Of a stretch of 25,182 nucleotides of DNA, positions 8,026 through 15,721 are shown piece after piece. Within the stretch, counting starts at the first letter, position 1; each line of letters starts with the position of its first letter. Origin of the DNA: Chloroflexota bacterium (GTDB taxonomy: Bacteria; Chloroflexota; Dehalococcoidia; SM23-28-2; HRBIN24); contig JAUQPQ010000011.1 in NCBI GenBank assembly GCA_030550295.1, positions 1 to 25,182 on the forward strand, written 5' to 3'. The notes under the pieces were generated by a model. It ran no database searches. It had not been told where the DNA came from and saw only the letters and a program-made list of their open reading frames with translations. A program made the position numbers and the translations under genes.

Positions 8026-8563
8026 CCCCCTTGCCGAGGAAGTGCTCGAGACAAGATACCTGTATCAAGGCCGTATCCTAGACCTAAGGGTGGCCAAGGT
8101 TGCTCTGCCTAACGGCCGCACTGCCCAACGGGAGATAGTGGAGCACGGGGAGGTAGCCGCCATCGTCCCCATAGACGAAAATGGACGGGTGCTCCTGGTG
8201 CGCCAGTTCCGCATCGCCTTGGGGAGGGAGACCCTTGAAATCCCCGCTGGCGGCCTAGACCCCGGCGAGAAGCCAGAAGAGGCAGCGCAAAGGGAGCTCC
8301 AGGAGGAGACAGGATATAAGGCCGCCCAACTCCACCGCCTAGGAGGGTTTTACGTCTCCCCAGGCTACTGCACAGAGTTCATCCATGTATTTCTGGCCCA
8401 GGGCCTGTATCCATCGGGTGGGCACCCTGCCGACGATGAGGCCATCCACCCCCTTTGGCTACCCCTACCCGAAGCATTGGAGATGGCAAACACAGGTCGT
8501 CTGGACGATGCCAAAACGGTTATCGGCCTGTTATGGGCTGCCCGCTCCCTCGGTACTCGTTGA
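8012..8563 (+). CDS. Nudix hydrolase, ADP-ribose pyrophosphatase-like
   Basis: A 183-residue protein with a complete Nudix box at residues 80-102 (G80, E86, then R94-E95-L-Q-E98-E99-x-G101-Y). The fold around it ('VAAIVPIDENGRVLLVRQFR' and 'ETLEIPAGG') is that of bacterial ADP-ribose diphosphatases (NudF/ADPRase group), which cut ADP-ribose to AMP and ribose 5-phosphate using Mg. The segment 'GGFYVSPGYCTEFIHVFLA' is also typical of that group. The ATG has an AGGAGG Shine-Dalgarno. Placement directly after NAD kinase fits a role in pyridine-nucleotide turnover. Substrate is inferred from subgroup resemblance, not proven. Confidence 0.88.
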   Translation: MAPSDPLAEEVLETRYLYQGRILDLRVAKVALPNGRTAQREIVEHGEVAAIVPIDENGRVLLVRQFRIALGRETLEIPAGGLDPGEKPEEAAQRELQEETGYKAAQLHRLGGFYVSPGYCTEFIHVFLAQGLYPSGGHPADDEAIHPLWLPLPEALEMANTGRLDDAKTVIGLLWAARSLGTR

Positions 8564-8589
8564 ATACAGTTACACCAGCGTGATACACT
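8560..8589 (+). promoter_or_regulatory. Candidate promoter of the sdhCAB operon (extended -10)
   Basis: TTGAAT at 8560-8565, an 18-nt spacer and TACACT at 8584-8589, preceded by TG one base upstream (extended -10 pattern TGnTACACT). The predicted start is near 8596, about 34 nt before the ATG at 8630, which has a GGGAGG Shine-Dalgarno 6 nt upstream. The -35 overlaps the Nudix stop codon, so the sdh genes could be transcribed independently of the nadK-Nudix unit. Both hexamers match only 4 of 6. Confidence 0.4.
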
Positions 8590-8629
8590 AGGCGTGGCTT
8601 CTGTGCGCTTTATCACAGGGAGGTAGTTC

Positions 8630-9421
8630 ATGGTTGGCGTAGCCCGCCCCCACCGACTCGGCTTCGGTGCCACTTTGCGTAGAGACCTATGGTGGATTGA
8701 GACTATTGTCTTCATGGTCGGGCTTATAGTGCTCTTCGGTTATTTGACCGTCTCCGCCTTTTTAGACGAGTGGGCCTTTCACATCGGCCCTTACTATTCG
8801 CCTGTCTTCGAGCCTGGGCCCTTCATGCTCCTTGAAGACAAGCTGGAGAAGCCCTTTGGGCCCTGGTTCCTCTCACCTGCCTTCGTCATTTTGTGGGGGC
8901 CGGCAGGGTTCCGTCTAACCTGTTACTACTTTCGGAAGGCATATTACCGGGCACTGGCCTTTAGCCCTCCCGCCTGCGCCGTAGGAGACCTTTGGCCCCA
9001 GTACCGGGGCGAGTCTAGGTTTCCCCTCACCTTGCAGAACCTACACCGGTTTTTCATGTATGTGGCCCTGGTGCTGGTGTGGTTCCAGTGGGCCAACGCT
9101 ATCCGAAGCTTCCACCACCCTGATGCTGGGTGGGGAATTGGCCTCGGCTCGGTCATCTTAGTGGCAGACTCGGCCCTTCTTTCCCTCTACCTTTTCTCCT
9201 GCCATGCCTTGAGGCATTTCGTAGGAGGGGGTATAGACTGCTTCTCTTGCTCCCGCTGGCACCGCCTGCGCAAGCGGGGCTGGGACTTGGTATCTTTCTT
9301 GAACGTACGCCATCCCCTATGGGCCTGGGCCAGCCTTGCAAGCGTGGCCGCGGCCGACATCTACATCCGCCTCGTAGCTAACGGAACCATCACTGACCTC
9401 AACACCTGGACGGGATTCTGA
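8630..9421 (+). CDS. sdhC: Succinate dehydrogenase/fumarate reductase membrane subunit, Sdh1-like with Rieske-type Cys/His motif
   Basis: A 263-residue integral membrane protein with about five hydrophobic helices (roughly 24-44, 80-97, 141-158, 169-190 and 229-250). It precedes the flavoprotein and iron-sulfur genes, so it should be the membrane anchor and quinone site. It is unlike the small cytochrome b556 SdhC/SdhD pair. It resembles, from memory, the roughly 270-residue anchor of mycobacterial Sdh1, including 'TLQNLHRFFMY' and a downstream set of C191, H192, H196, C204 and C207. In the mycobacterial enzyme a membrane-embedded Rieske-type [2Fe-2S] cluster has been reported, and these residues are good ligand candidates here. 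The start has a GGGAGG Shine-Dalgarno. Its stop lies just before the sdhA ribosome-binding site. Confidence 0.8.
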   Translation: MVGVARPHRLGFGATLRRDLWWIETIVFMVGLIVLFGYLTVSAFLDEWAFHIGPYYSPVFEPGPFMLLEDKLEKPFGPWFLSPAFVILWGPAGFRLTCYYFRKAYYRALAFSPPACAVGDLWPQYRGESRFPLTLQNLHRFFMYVALVLVWFQWANAIRSFHHPDAGWGIGLGSVILVADSALLSLYLFSCHALRHFVGGGIDCFSCSRWHRLRKRGWDLVSFLNVRHPLWAWASLASVAAADIYIRLVANGTITDLNTWTGF

Positions 9422-9434
9422 GGAGGTGAGGGCG

Positions 9435-11231
9435 ATGGCAGGCTACCGCGTGCACGAGTACGACGTTCTGGTGGTGGGGGCTGGAGGAGCTGGCCTTAGG
9501 GCCGCCATCGCCGCCGCCCAAGAGGGGGCCCGTACCGCCATCGTTTGCAAGACCCTCCTGGGTAAGGCCCACACCGTGATGGCTGAGGGAGGCGTCGCCG
9601 CCGCCTTGGCCACCGTAGACTCAGAGGACAATTGGCGTGTCCACTTTCGCGACACCATGCGTGGGGGCAAGCTCATCAACGACTGGCGCATGGCCATGAT
9701 CCACGCCCAAGAGGCCCCCGACCGCGTCCTTGAGCTGGAGGAGTGGGGTGCCGTATTCGACCGCACTGCTGATGGACGCATCCTCCAGCGCCCCTTCGGC
9801 GGCCACCGGTATGCCCGCCTCGCCCATGTGGGCGACCGCACTGGACTGGAGCTGGTGCGCACCCTTCAGCAAAAGGCCCTCTCCCTGGGAATAGACGTCT
9901 TCATGGAGACAAGCATTGTACGCATCCTCAAGGACAGCCAGAGGGTAGCAGGGGCCCTAGGGTTCCGTCGGGACACTGGTGAGCTCCTCGTCTTCAGGGC
10001 GAAGGCCGTGGTGTTGGCTACAGGTGGTATAGGCAAATGCTACAAGGTAACCTCCAACTCTTGGGAGTACACAGGCGACGGTCAGGCCCTAGCCTTCTGG
10101 GCAGGGGCCGAGCTGATGGACATGGAGTTCGTCCAGTTCCATCCCACAGGCATGGTATGGCCCCCTAGTGTCCGGGGCGTCTTAGTAACAGAAGCCGTAA
10201 GGGGCGAAGGGGGAGTGCTCCTCAACTCCCGTGGGGAACGCTTCATGTTCCACTACATCCCCGACTACTACAGGGCCGAGACGGCTGAGACCCCCCAAGA
10301 GGCCGATCGTTGGTACCACGACAAGCGTAATAACCGCCGCCCCCCCGAGCTTCTGCCTAGGGACGTGGTGGCCAGAGCCATTAACGCCGAGATCAAGGCA
10401 GGCCGCGGATCTCCCCATGGTGGCGTCTACCTAGACATCGCTTCCCGCCGCTCCCCTAAAGAGATAAAGCATCTTTTGCCCAGCATGTACGAGCAGTTCG
10501 CCAAACTCGCCGACGTCGATATCACCAAGGAGCCTATGGAGGTAGGCCCCACCATGCACTACATGATGGGGGGAATAAGGGTAGATCCCGAAACAGCCGC
10601 CACCAGCGTCCCAGGCCTCTATGCTGCTGGTGAAGTGGCCTGTGGCCTCCATGGCGCTAATCGCCTAGGAGGCAACTCCCTGTCCGACCTGCTGGTGTTT
10701 GGCCGCCGGGCGGGTATATACGCTGCCCGCTACGCCAACTCCCTACCTCAGGCCCCCACCTTCAGTGGCGACGAGGTAGAGACGGCAGCCAATGAGCTCA
10801 TAGAGCCCCTCCACCGGGCCGATGGCGAAAATCCCTTCGCCCTTCAGGCAGAGTTGCAAGAGACGATGCAAAACCTCGTGGGAATCGTCCGCACAGGAGA
10901 CGAACTGAAGGAGGCCCTACACAAAATTCAAGAGCTTAAGGATAGAACCAAAAGGGTTGCGGCTGTGGGCGACGTCATTTATAACCCAGGCTGGCATATG
11001 GCCATAAGCCTCGGGCCCCTCCTCGTCGTCGCCGAAGCCATCGCCTTGTCCGCCTTGGAGCGACGTGAGAGCCGGGGTGCCCACACCCGTGACGACTACC
11101 CTAAGGAGGATCCCCACCAGGCCTCCTTTAACCTAGTAGTTTCTGCCGATCTCCAAGGGAGGCCCCAACTCCGCAAAGAACCCCGGCCAGAGATGCCTCA
11201 GGAGCTTAAGAAGATCTTGGAGGAGGTCTAA
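9435..11231 (+). CDS. sdhA: Succinate dehydrogenase/fumarate reductase flavoprotein subunit
   Basis: About 598 residues. An N-terminal FAD dinucleotide fold carries GAGGAG at 15-20. The His that takes covalent FAD is H46 in 'GKAHTVMAEGG'. The substrate-binding capping domain and the conserved 'GLHGANRLGGNSLSDLLVFG', with the proton-delivering Arg, follow; 'PTMHYMMGGI' is also typical. It oxidises succinate or reduces fumarate at the cytoplasmic face and passes electrons to SdhB. The frame opens at a GTG at 9426, but an AGGAGG Shine-Dalgarno at 9421-9426 fits the ATG at 9435, and homologs start there, so the first three residues are dropped. Direction of reaction cannot be read from sequence. 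Confidence 0.95.
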   Translation: MAGYRVHEYDVLVVGAGGAGLRAAIAAAQEGARTAIVCKTLLGKAHTVMAEGGVAAALATVDSEDNWRVHFRDTMRGGKLINDWRMAMIHAQEAPDRVLELEEWGAVFDRTADGRILQRPFGGHRYARLAHVGDRTGLELVRTLQQKALSLGIDVFMETSIVRILKDSQRVAGALGFRRDTGELLVFRAKAVVLATGGIGKCYKVTSNSWEYTGDGQALAFWAGAELMDMEFVQFHPTGMVWPPSVRGVLVTEAVRGEGGVLLNSRGERFMFHYIPDYYRAETAETPQEADRWYHDKRNNRRPPELLPRDVVARAINAEIKAGRGSPHGGVYLDIASRRSPKEIKHLLPSMYEQFAKLADVDITKEPMEVGPTMHYMMGGIRVDPETAATSVPGLYAAGEVACGLHGANRLGGNSLSDLLVFGRRAGIYAARYANSLPQAPTFSGDEVETAANELIEPLHRADGENPFALQAELQETMQNLVGIVRTGDELKEALHKIQELKDRTKRVAAVGDVIYNPGWHMAISLGPLLVVAEAIALSALERRESRGAHTRDDYPKEDPHQASFNLVVSADLQGRPQLRKEPRPEMPQELKKILEEV

Positions 11232-11233
11232 CC

Positions 11234-12025
11234 GTGGCCTTGCGAACCATACGCATCTTCCGCGGCACTGCCGGTAACGGCACCTTCGTGGACTATCAGG
11301 TGGAAGTAGAAGAGGGCAACGTCGTCCTAGACGCCGTCCTAAAGGTCCAGGCCCAACTGGCCCCTGACCTAGCCGTCCGCTGGAACTGCAAAGCAGGCAA
11401 GTGTGGCTCCTGCTCCGCCGAGATCAATGGCCTGCCTCGCCTCATGTGCATGACCCGTATGACCCTTTTCCCCCCTGACAGGCCTGTTACCATCGCCCCC
11501 TTAAAGGCCTTCCCCCTCATCAAAGACCTAGTCACCGACGTGAGCATCAACTACCATATCGCCCGCCAGATCCCCCCCTTACGCCTTAGGCCTCCCGGCC
11601 CTGACGGCATACGCCGCATGACTATGGACGACATAGAGAGGGCCCGTGAGTTCCGCCAGTGTATAGAGTGCTTCCTCTGCCAAAACGTCTGCCACGTGTT
11701 GCGCGACCACCCTGAGAACTGGGCCCTCTTCTTCGGGCCCCGGTGGATGGTGCGCCTGGCCGAGCTGGAAATGCACCCCTTGGACGATGACGATCGCCGT
11801 AACTTCCTCAAGGAGAAGGCCGGGGTGGGCTATTGCAACATCACCAAATGCTGCACCGAAGTCTGCCCCGCCGAAATTAGGATAACCGACAACGCCATCA
11901 TCCCTCTTAAGGAGAGGGTGGCCGATCTGCACTACGACCCCTTCAGGTGGCTATTAGACCGCCTTAGAGGCAAACGTCCCATCCCAAGGCCTGAGGAGAG
12001 GGTAGAAAAGGCAGCCGCCAGCTAG
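11234..12025 (+). CDS. sdhB: Succinate dehydrogenase/fumarate reductase iron-sulfur subunit
   Basis: A 263-residue three-cluster protein. The plant-ferredoxin-type [2Fe-2S] ligands are C52, C57, C60 and C72. The [4Fe-4S] ligands are C143, C146, C149 and C211, and the third cluster has C153, C201 and C207, in 'CIECFLCQNVC' and 'CNITKCCTEVCP'. A third-cluster Cys spacing as in [3Fe-4S] enzymes is retained. The GTG start is 2 nt after sdhA, with GAGGAGGT upstream inside the sdhA end. The TAG stop interlocks with the stop of the opposing fumarase gene through the palindrome CTAG, leaving no room for a terminator between the operons. Confidence 0.95.
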   Translation: MALRTIRIFRGTAGNGTFVDYQVEVEEGNVVLDAVLKVQAQLAPDLAVRWNCKAGKCGSCSAEINGLPRLMCMTRMTLFPPDRPVTIAPLKAFPLIKDLVTDVSINYHIARQIPPLRLRPPGPDGIRRMTMDDIERAREFRQCIECFLCQNVCHVLRDHPENWALFFGPRWMVRLAELEMHPLDDDDRRNFLKEKAGVGYCNITKCCTEVCPAEIRITDNAIIPLKERVADLHYDPFRWLLDRLRGKRPIPRPEERVEKAAAS

Positions 12026-12606
12026 ACCAGCGCCTGTTGCCAACGTAGACGCCCCTCTATCAGCAGATCGCCCCCGTATATGTCGTAGCAGACAAGGACC
12101 GGAAAGGCGTCTAGCTCTAGCAATCTAATTGCCTCAGTCCCCAAGTCCTCGTAGGCCAAGACCTCGCACCTGACGATGTGTTGGGCCAGGATAGCACCTG
12201 CCCCGCCCACAGCCAAGAAATATACGGCCCGAAACCGCTGAAACGCTTCGCGTACTTTGGGACTGCGCCCTCCTTTTCCTATGGCTCCTTTCAGCCCCAC
12301 CTCTAAAAGCGGTACCGTGAAGGGGTCCATCCTGGCGGCGGTAGTAGGCCCCGCCGAGCCGATGACCTTCCCAGGAGGAGCAGGAGTGGGGCCCACGTAG
12401 TAGATCACCTGACCTCTCAAGTCCACAGGTAACTTCTCACCCCTGGCCAGGGCCTCTACCATGCGCTTGTGGGCAGCATCCCTGGCAGCTATGACGGGGC
12501 CGCTTAGATATGCCCAATCGCCGGCCCGGAGCTGAGCTACCGCCTCCTCTGATAATGGCAGATTAATGTAAAGCTCCCTCAACGCCTCCCCTTCACAACT
12601 GGGCAA
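12022..12606 (-). CDS. Class I (Fe-S) fumarate hydratase, beta (C-terminal domain) subunit
   Basis: A 194-residue protein of the Fumerase_C family, the small subunit of two-subunit fumarases (related to L-tartrate dehydratase TtdB). Family motifs include 'LSGPVIAARDAAHKRM', 'YYVGPTPAPPGKVIGSAGPTTAARMD' and 'AIGKGG'. With the alpha subunit 85 nt upstream it interconverts fumarate and malate. The frame opens at a TTG at 12606. Homologs usually start near the equivalent of 'LRELYINLPLSEE', which would be a second TTG at 12582 behind a GGGGAGG run, so the first eight residues are doubtful. Tartrate dehydratase is the main alternative function, but mdh and idh in the same operon favour fumarase. 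Confidence 0.88.
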   Translation of the reverse strand: MPSCEGEALRELYINLPLSEEAVAQLRAGDWAYLSGPVIAARDAAHKRMVEALARGEKLPVDLRGQVIYYVGPTPAPPGKVIGSAGPTTAARMDPFTVPLLEVGLKGAIGKGGRSPKVREAFQRFRAVYFLAVGGAGAILAQHIVRCEVLAYEDLGTEAIRLLELDAFPVLVCYDIYGGDLLIEGRLRWQQALV

Positions 12607-12650
12607 AATCGTTAGCCCTCACCATGTACAGGCGCCTGCTTTTGGCCCTT

Positions 12651-12669
12651 GTTGGCGAGAGCTGCCAAC
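12651..12669 (-). other. Small hairpin in the fumarase alpha-beta intergenic gap
   Basis: GTTGGC and GCCAAC form a perfect 6-bp stem with a 7-nt loop in the 85-nt gap between the two fumarase genes. No U-run follows on either strand, so it does not look like an intrinsic terminator. It could be an mRNA processing or stability element, or chance. Confidence 0.3.
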
Positions 12670-12691
12670 TTCCCCAGGGACCCCTCGTATT

Positions 12692-13537
12692 TCAGATCTC
12701 CACCTCCTTGTAGCGGGCAGCATGGCACTGGATGTTCACTGCCACCGGCAGGGAGGCGATGTGGCACGGGTATACCTCGGCATGGACGGCTAAGGCGGTA
12801 ATCCGCCCTCCTACCCCTTGCGGCCCGATGCCCAAGGCATTGACCCTACGGAGTATCTCTGCCTCCAGTTCTGCAACTTCAGGGTCAGGGTGGGGCTCTC
12901 CCACAGGGCGCATGAGGGCCTTCTTGGCCAGAAGCATGGCATATTCAGCTGTCCCCCCAATCCCCACCCCTACTATAGTGGGAGGGCACGGCTTTCCCCC
13001 CGCCTCGTCCACCGTTGCCACCACGAACTGGACAATCCCTTCCTTGCCAGCTCCAGGCAAAAGCATGGCTAAGCGGCTCACGTTTTCGCAGCCGGCCCCC
13101 TTGGGCATGAAGCGAAGACGTACCTTCTCCCCAGGCACTATCTCCGTATGGACTACGGGGGGAGTGTTGTCCCCCGTATTGCGGCGCAAGGAGAAGGGCT
13201 GCTCTACTATAGAGGCCCGAAGATAGCCTTCCTTATAGCCTTCGGCCACCCCTTCTCGGAGGGCTTGCATCAGGTCTCCACCTATCAGGTGGACATCTTG
13301 CCCCACTTCTAGGAAGATAGTGGCCACCCCAGTATCCTGGCAGATGGGAAGCATCTCCTCCTGGGCTAACTCGGCGTTGCGCACTATCTGCTCTAAGACC
13401 CGTCGCCCCAGGGGTGATTCCTCTTCCTGCTGGGCCCGGCGTAAGGCCACCATTACGTCCGTAGGCAACAGGCAAGCAGCCTCCCGGCAGAGCCTTTTCA
13501 GGGCCTCTTTGATCTCGCCAACGGGGACTTGACGCAC
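12692..13537 (-). CDS. Class I (Fe-S) fumarate hydratase, alpha (N-terminal domain) subunit
   Basis: A 281-residue Fumerase family protein that holds the catalytic [4Fe-4S] cluster. The three ligand cysteines are C66 ('LPICQDTG'), C150 ('KGAGCENVS') and C184 ('GKPCPPTIVG'). The substrate-binding 'NTGDNTPPVVH' is intact. Such enzymes are oxygen-labile, which suggests anaerobic or microaerobic life, or a thermophile keeping the ancestral form. The GTG start lies 1 nt after the mdh stop, with GGTGAGG repeats as the ribosome-binding site. It works with the downstream beta subunit. Confidence 0.92.
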   Translation of the reverse strand: MRQVPVGEIKEALKRLCREAACLLPTDVMVALRRAQQEEESPLGRRVLEQIVRNAELAQEEMLPICQDTGVATIFLEVGQDVHLIGGDLMQALREGVAEGYKEGYLRASIVEQPFSLRRNTGDNTPPVVHTEIVPGEKVRLRFMPKGAGCENVSRLAMLLPGAGKEGIVQFVVATVDEAGGKPCPPTIVGVGIGGTAEYAMLLAKKALMRPVGEPHPDPEVAELEAEILRRVNALGIGPQGVGGRITALAVHAEVYPCHIASLPVAVNIQCHAARYKEVEI

Positions 13538-13538
13538 C

Positions 13539-14465
13539 TCACCTCACCAAGGCGACCAGCTCCTTTACCGCATCGGCCGCCCTGCGAAGCCCCTCCAGCT
13601 CGTCGAGGGTAAGGGGGGCCTCATAGATGGCCTCCACACCTCCTGCCCCTAACCGGACAGGCACCCCTGTAAAGGCCCCCGTGATGCCGTATTCCCCTTC
13701 TAGGTAGGCGCAACAGGGCAAGATGCGCTTCTTGTCCAGCAAAATCGCTTCTACCATGGCCTGAGTGGCAGCAGCTGGAGCATAAAAGGCAGAGCCTGTC
13801 TTTAAGAGGGATACTATCTCTGCTCCTCCTTGGCGCGTCCTCTGCACTACAGCCTCGATCCGCTCTTTGGGCAGCAGATGTGCAAGGGGGATGCCTGCCA
13901 CCATGGCCGTGCTCACTATGGGCACCATGGTGGCCTCCGTATGCCCCCCCAGGACATAGGCATGCACATCTTCTACTGAGCAGCCCACCTCCCATGCGAT
14001 AAAGGTGCGATAGCGGGCACTGTCCAGCATCCCGCCCTGGCCTACGATGCGCCACCTGGGTAGGCCTGTAACTTCTTTGGCCACGTGACACATGGCGTCC
14101 ATCGGGTTAGCAAACATGACGAAGATGGCATCTGGAGAGTGTTCTATAGCCCTCTGGCACACATCTCTGACGATGGCGGCGTTGGTGTTTAGCAGCTCCT
14201 CACGCGTCATCCCCGGCTTGCGGGGAACGCCCGACGTAACAACGACCACATCCGAACCCGCCGTCTCCTTCCAGTCGTTGGTGCCGATAATTCGAGCATC
14301 GAACCCTATGACGGGGGCGGACTGCGCTAAGTCCAAGGCCTTCCCTTGGGGTAACCCTTCTATGATGTCTATCATGACCACATCAATGTAGCCTGTCTCG
14401 GCTAAGCGCTGCGCTATTGTGCCGCCCGTCATACCAGCGCCTACAACGGTAACCTTGCGCCTCAT
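13539..14465 (-). CDS. mdh: Malate dehydrogenase (NAD-dependent, LDH-like type)
   Basis: 308 residues, close in my recollection to the Chloroflexus enzyme. The Rossmann motif is G9-x-G11-x-x-G14. Asp33 at the end of the second strand indicates NAD preference. The active-site loop 'RKPGMTREEL' carries R82 and R88, D148 and R151 lie in 'MLDSAR', and the catalytic His is H175. R82 with 'RKPG' points to malate/oxaloacetate rather than lactate/pyruvate. The region after the His is unusual: 'GGHTEATMVP' where homologs have GGHGDxMVP, a one-residue insertion. The second gene of the operon, 8 nt after idh, it closes the fumarate-malate-oxaloacetate steps with the fumarase genes. Confidence 0.93.
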   Translation of the reverse strand: MRRKVTVVGAGMTGGTIAQRLAETGYIDVVMIDIIEGLPQGKALDLAQSAPVIGFDARIIGTNDWKETAGSDVVVVTSGVPRKPGMTREELLNTNAAIVRDVCQRAIEHSPDAIFVMFANPMDAMCHVAKEVTGLPRWRIVGQGGMLDSARYRTFIAWEVGCSVEDVHAYVLGGHTEATMVPIVSTAMVAGIPLAHLLPKERIEAVVQRTRQGGAEIVSLLKTGSAFYAPAAATQAMVEAILLDKKRILPCCAYLEGEYGITGAFTGVPVRLGAGGVEAIYEAPLTLDELEGLRRAADAVKELVALVR

Positions 14466-14473
14466 GGCCCCTC

Positions 14474-15592
14474 CTAGTCCAAGCGTCTTAGGACATCGAT
14501 GACAGCATCGGCCACCTGCGACGTCCCTACCGCTGTGGGATCGTCCCGGTGGGGCTTCATATCGTAGGTGACGTATTTGCCCTCGGCGATGACGGTGGCG
14601 ATGGCGTACTCAAGGCGATCAGCCGCCGCCACCTCTCCTATGTAGCGCAACATCATGACAGCCGAGAACATCATGGCCATGGGGTTGACCTTGTTCTGGC
14701 CTGCATACTTGGGCGCACTGCCGTGGACCGGCTCAAACACCGCCAGATCGTCGCCAATGTTGGCCCCAGGGGCTACCCCCAAGCCCCCTACTAGACCAGC
14801 ACACAGGTCAGAGAGGATGTCGCCGTATAAATTGGGAAGTACCAGGACGTCGTACGCCTCAGGGCGCTGAACTAGCTGCATAGTCATGTTGTCGACCAAC
14901 ATCTCCTCATACTGGATGTCCGGATACCCCTCAGCTACCCGTCTCGCCACGGCATAGAAGAGGCCGTCGGTGTACTTCATAATGTTGTCTTTGGCCACCG
15001 CCGTCACCTTGCGCCGTCCATAGGTACGGGCATACTCAAAGGCGAAGTGGACTATGCGCTCTGACCTCTTCTCGGAGATCACCTTCAGGCTCAGGCCGGC
15101 GTCCTCGGGTATGGGCTCCATGCCAGCCTGGGTGCAGAGCTCAGATATCACCCTTATGGCCGGATCACCTTTGGGGAACTCCAGCCCAGCGTACAGGTCT
15201 TCATGATTTTCGCGGATAATGACCACGTCAACGTTCTCGTAACGGCTGCGCACCCCTTTGTACCATTTGGCAGGGCGTACGCAGGCATAAAGATCGAGGA
15301 GTTTGCGCAAGGCCACGTTGACGCTACGGAATCCCCCTCCCCTAGGAGTAGTGATGGGGCCCTTAAGGGCCACTTTGTTTTTGCGAACCGACTCCAGCAC
15401 ATCTTCGGGCAAGACGCTACCGTATTTCTCCAAAGCGCCGATGCCCGCCTCCTTAACTTCCCATTGGATGGGGACACCCGTGGCCTCCAGCACCCTCACC
15501 GTAGCCTCAGTTATCTCAGGTCCTGTGCCATCCCCTGGAATAAGGGTGATGCGGTAAGGGGGCGTTAGGTCACGGCGTTGTAGCGTTACCAT
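14474..15592 (-). CDS. icd: Isocitrate dehydrogenase, probably NADP-dependent
   Basis: 372 residues of the isocitrate/isopropylmalate dehydrogenase family. The isocitrate signature S90-x-N92 with R96 ('GFRSVNVALR') separates it from isopropylmalate dehydrogenase. Metal ligands include D257 and D261 ('GDILSDLCAG'). The coenzyme region reads 'GSAPKYAGQNKVNP' with K295, Y296, V302 and Y343, matching the NADP-selective residues of E. coli Icd; NAD enzymes usually carry Asp-Ile and Ala there. One of the E. coli set (R395) is a Pro here, so the cofactor is not certain. It makes 2-oxoglutarate for the neighbouring Kor. First gene of the operon, with a strong AAGGAGG Shine-Dalgarno. No clear promoter is visible in the 129-nt gap upstream. 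Confidence 0.9.
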   Translation of the reverse strand: MVTLQRRDLTPPYRITLIPGDGTGPEITEATVRVLEATGVPIQWEVKEAGIGALEKYGSVLPEDVLESVRKNKVALKGPITTPRGGGFRSVNVALRKLLDLYACVRPAKWYKGVRSRYENVDVVIIRENHEDLYAGLEFPKGDPAIRVISELCTQAGMEPIPEDAGLSLKVISEKRSERIVHFAFEYARTYGRRKVTAVAKDNIMKYTDGLFYAVARRVAEGYPDIQYEEMLVDNMTMQLVQRPEAYDVLVLPNLYGDILSDLCAGLVGGLGVAPGANIGDDLAVFEPVHGSAPKYAGQNKVNPMAMMFSAVMMLRYIGEVAAADRLEYAIATVIAEGKYVTYDMKPHRDDPTAVGTSQVADAVIDVLRRLD

Positions 15593-15721
15593 AGGTACCT
15601 CCTTAGGCTAGCCCTGAACTTTTGTAAGGAAGAGAAACCCCCTGCACCCCTCGCACCCTTCCCTTTGCGGCCTGGATTTTTGTTGGCATCTTGCCCAAAG
15701 CTAGATAAATTACCGCCCTTG

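Noticed and set aside
14474..15592. 3-isopropylmalate dehydrogenase (leuB)
   Set aside because: The S90-x-N92-x-x-x-R96 isocitrate signature and the TCA operon context argue for isocitrate dehydrogenase.
15593..15721. A gene, terminator or strong promoter between korB and idh
   Set aside because: Only 129 nt, with a poor hairpin near 15683-15700 and no convincing -35/-10 pair; only the idh Shine-Dalgarno is clear.
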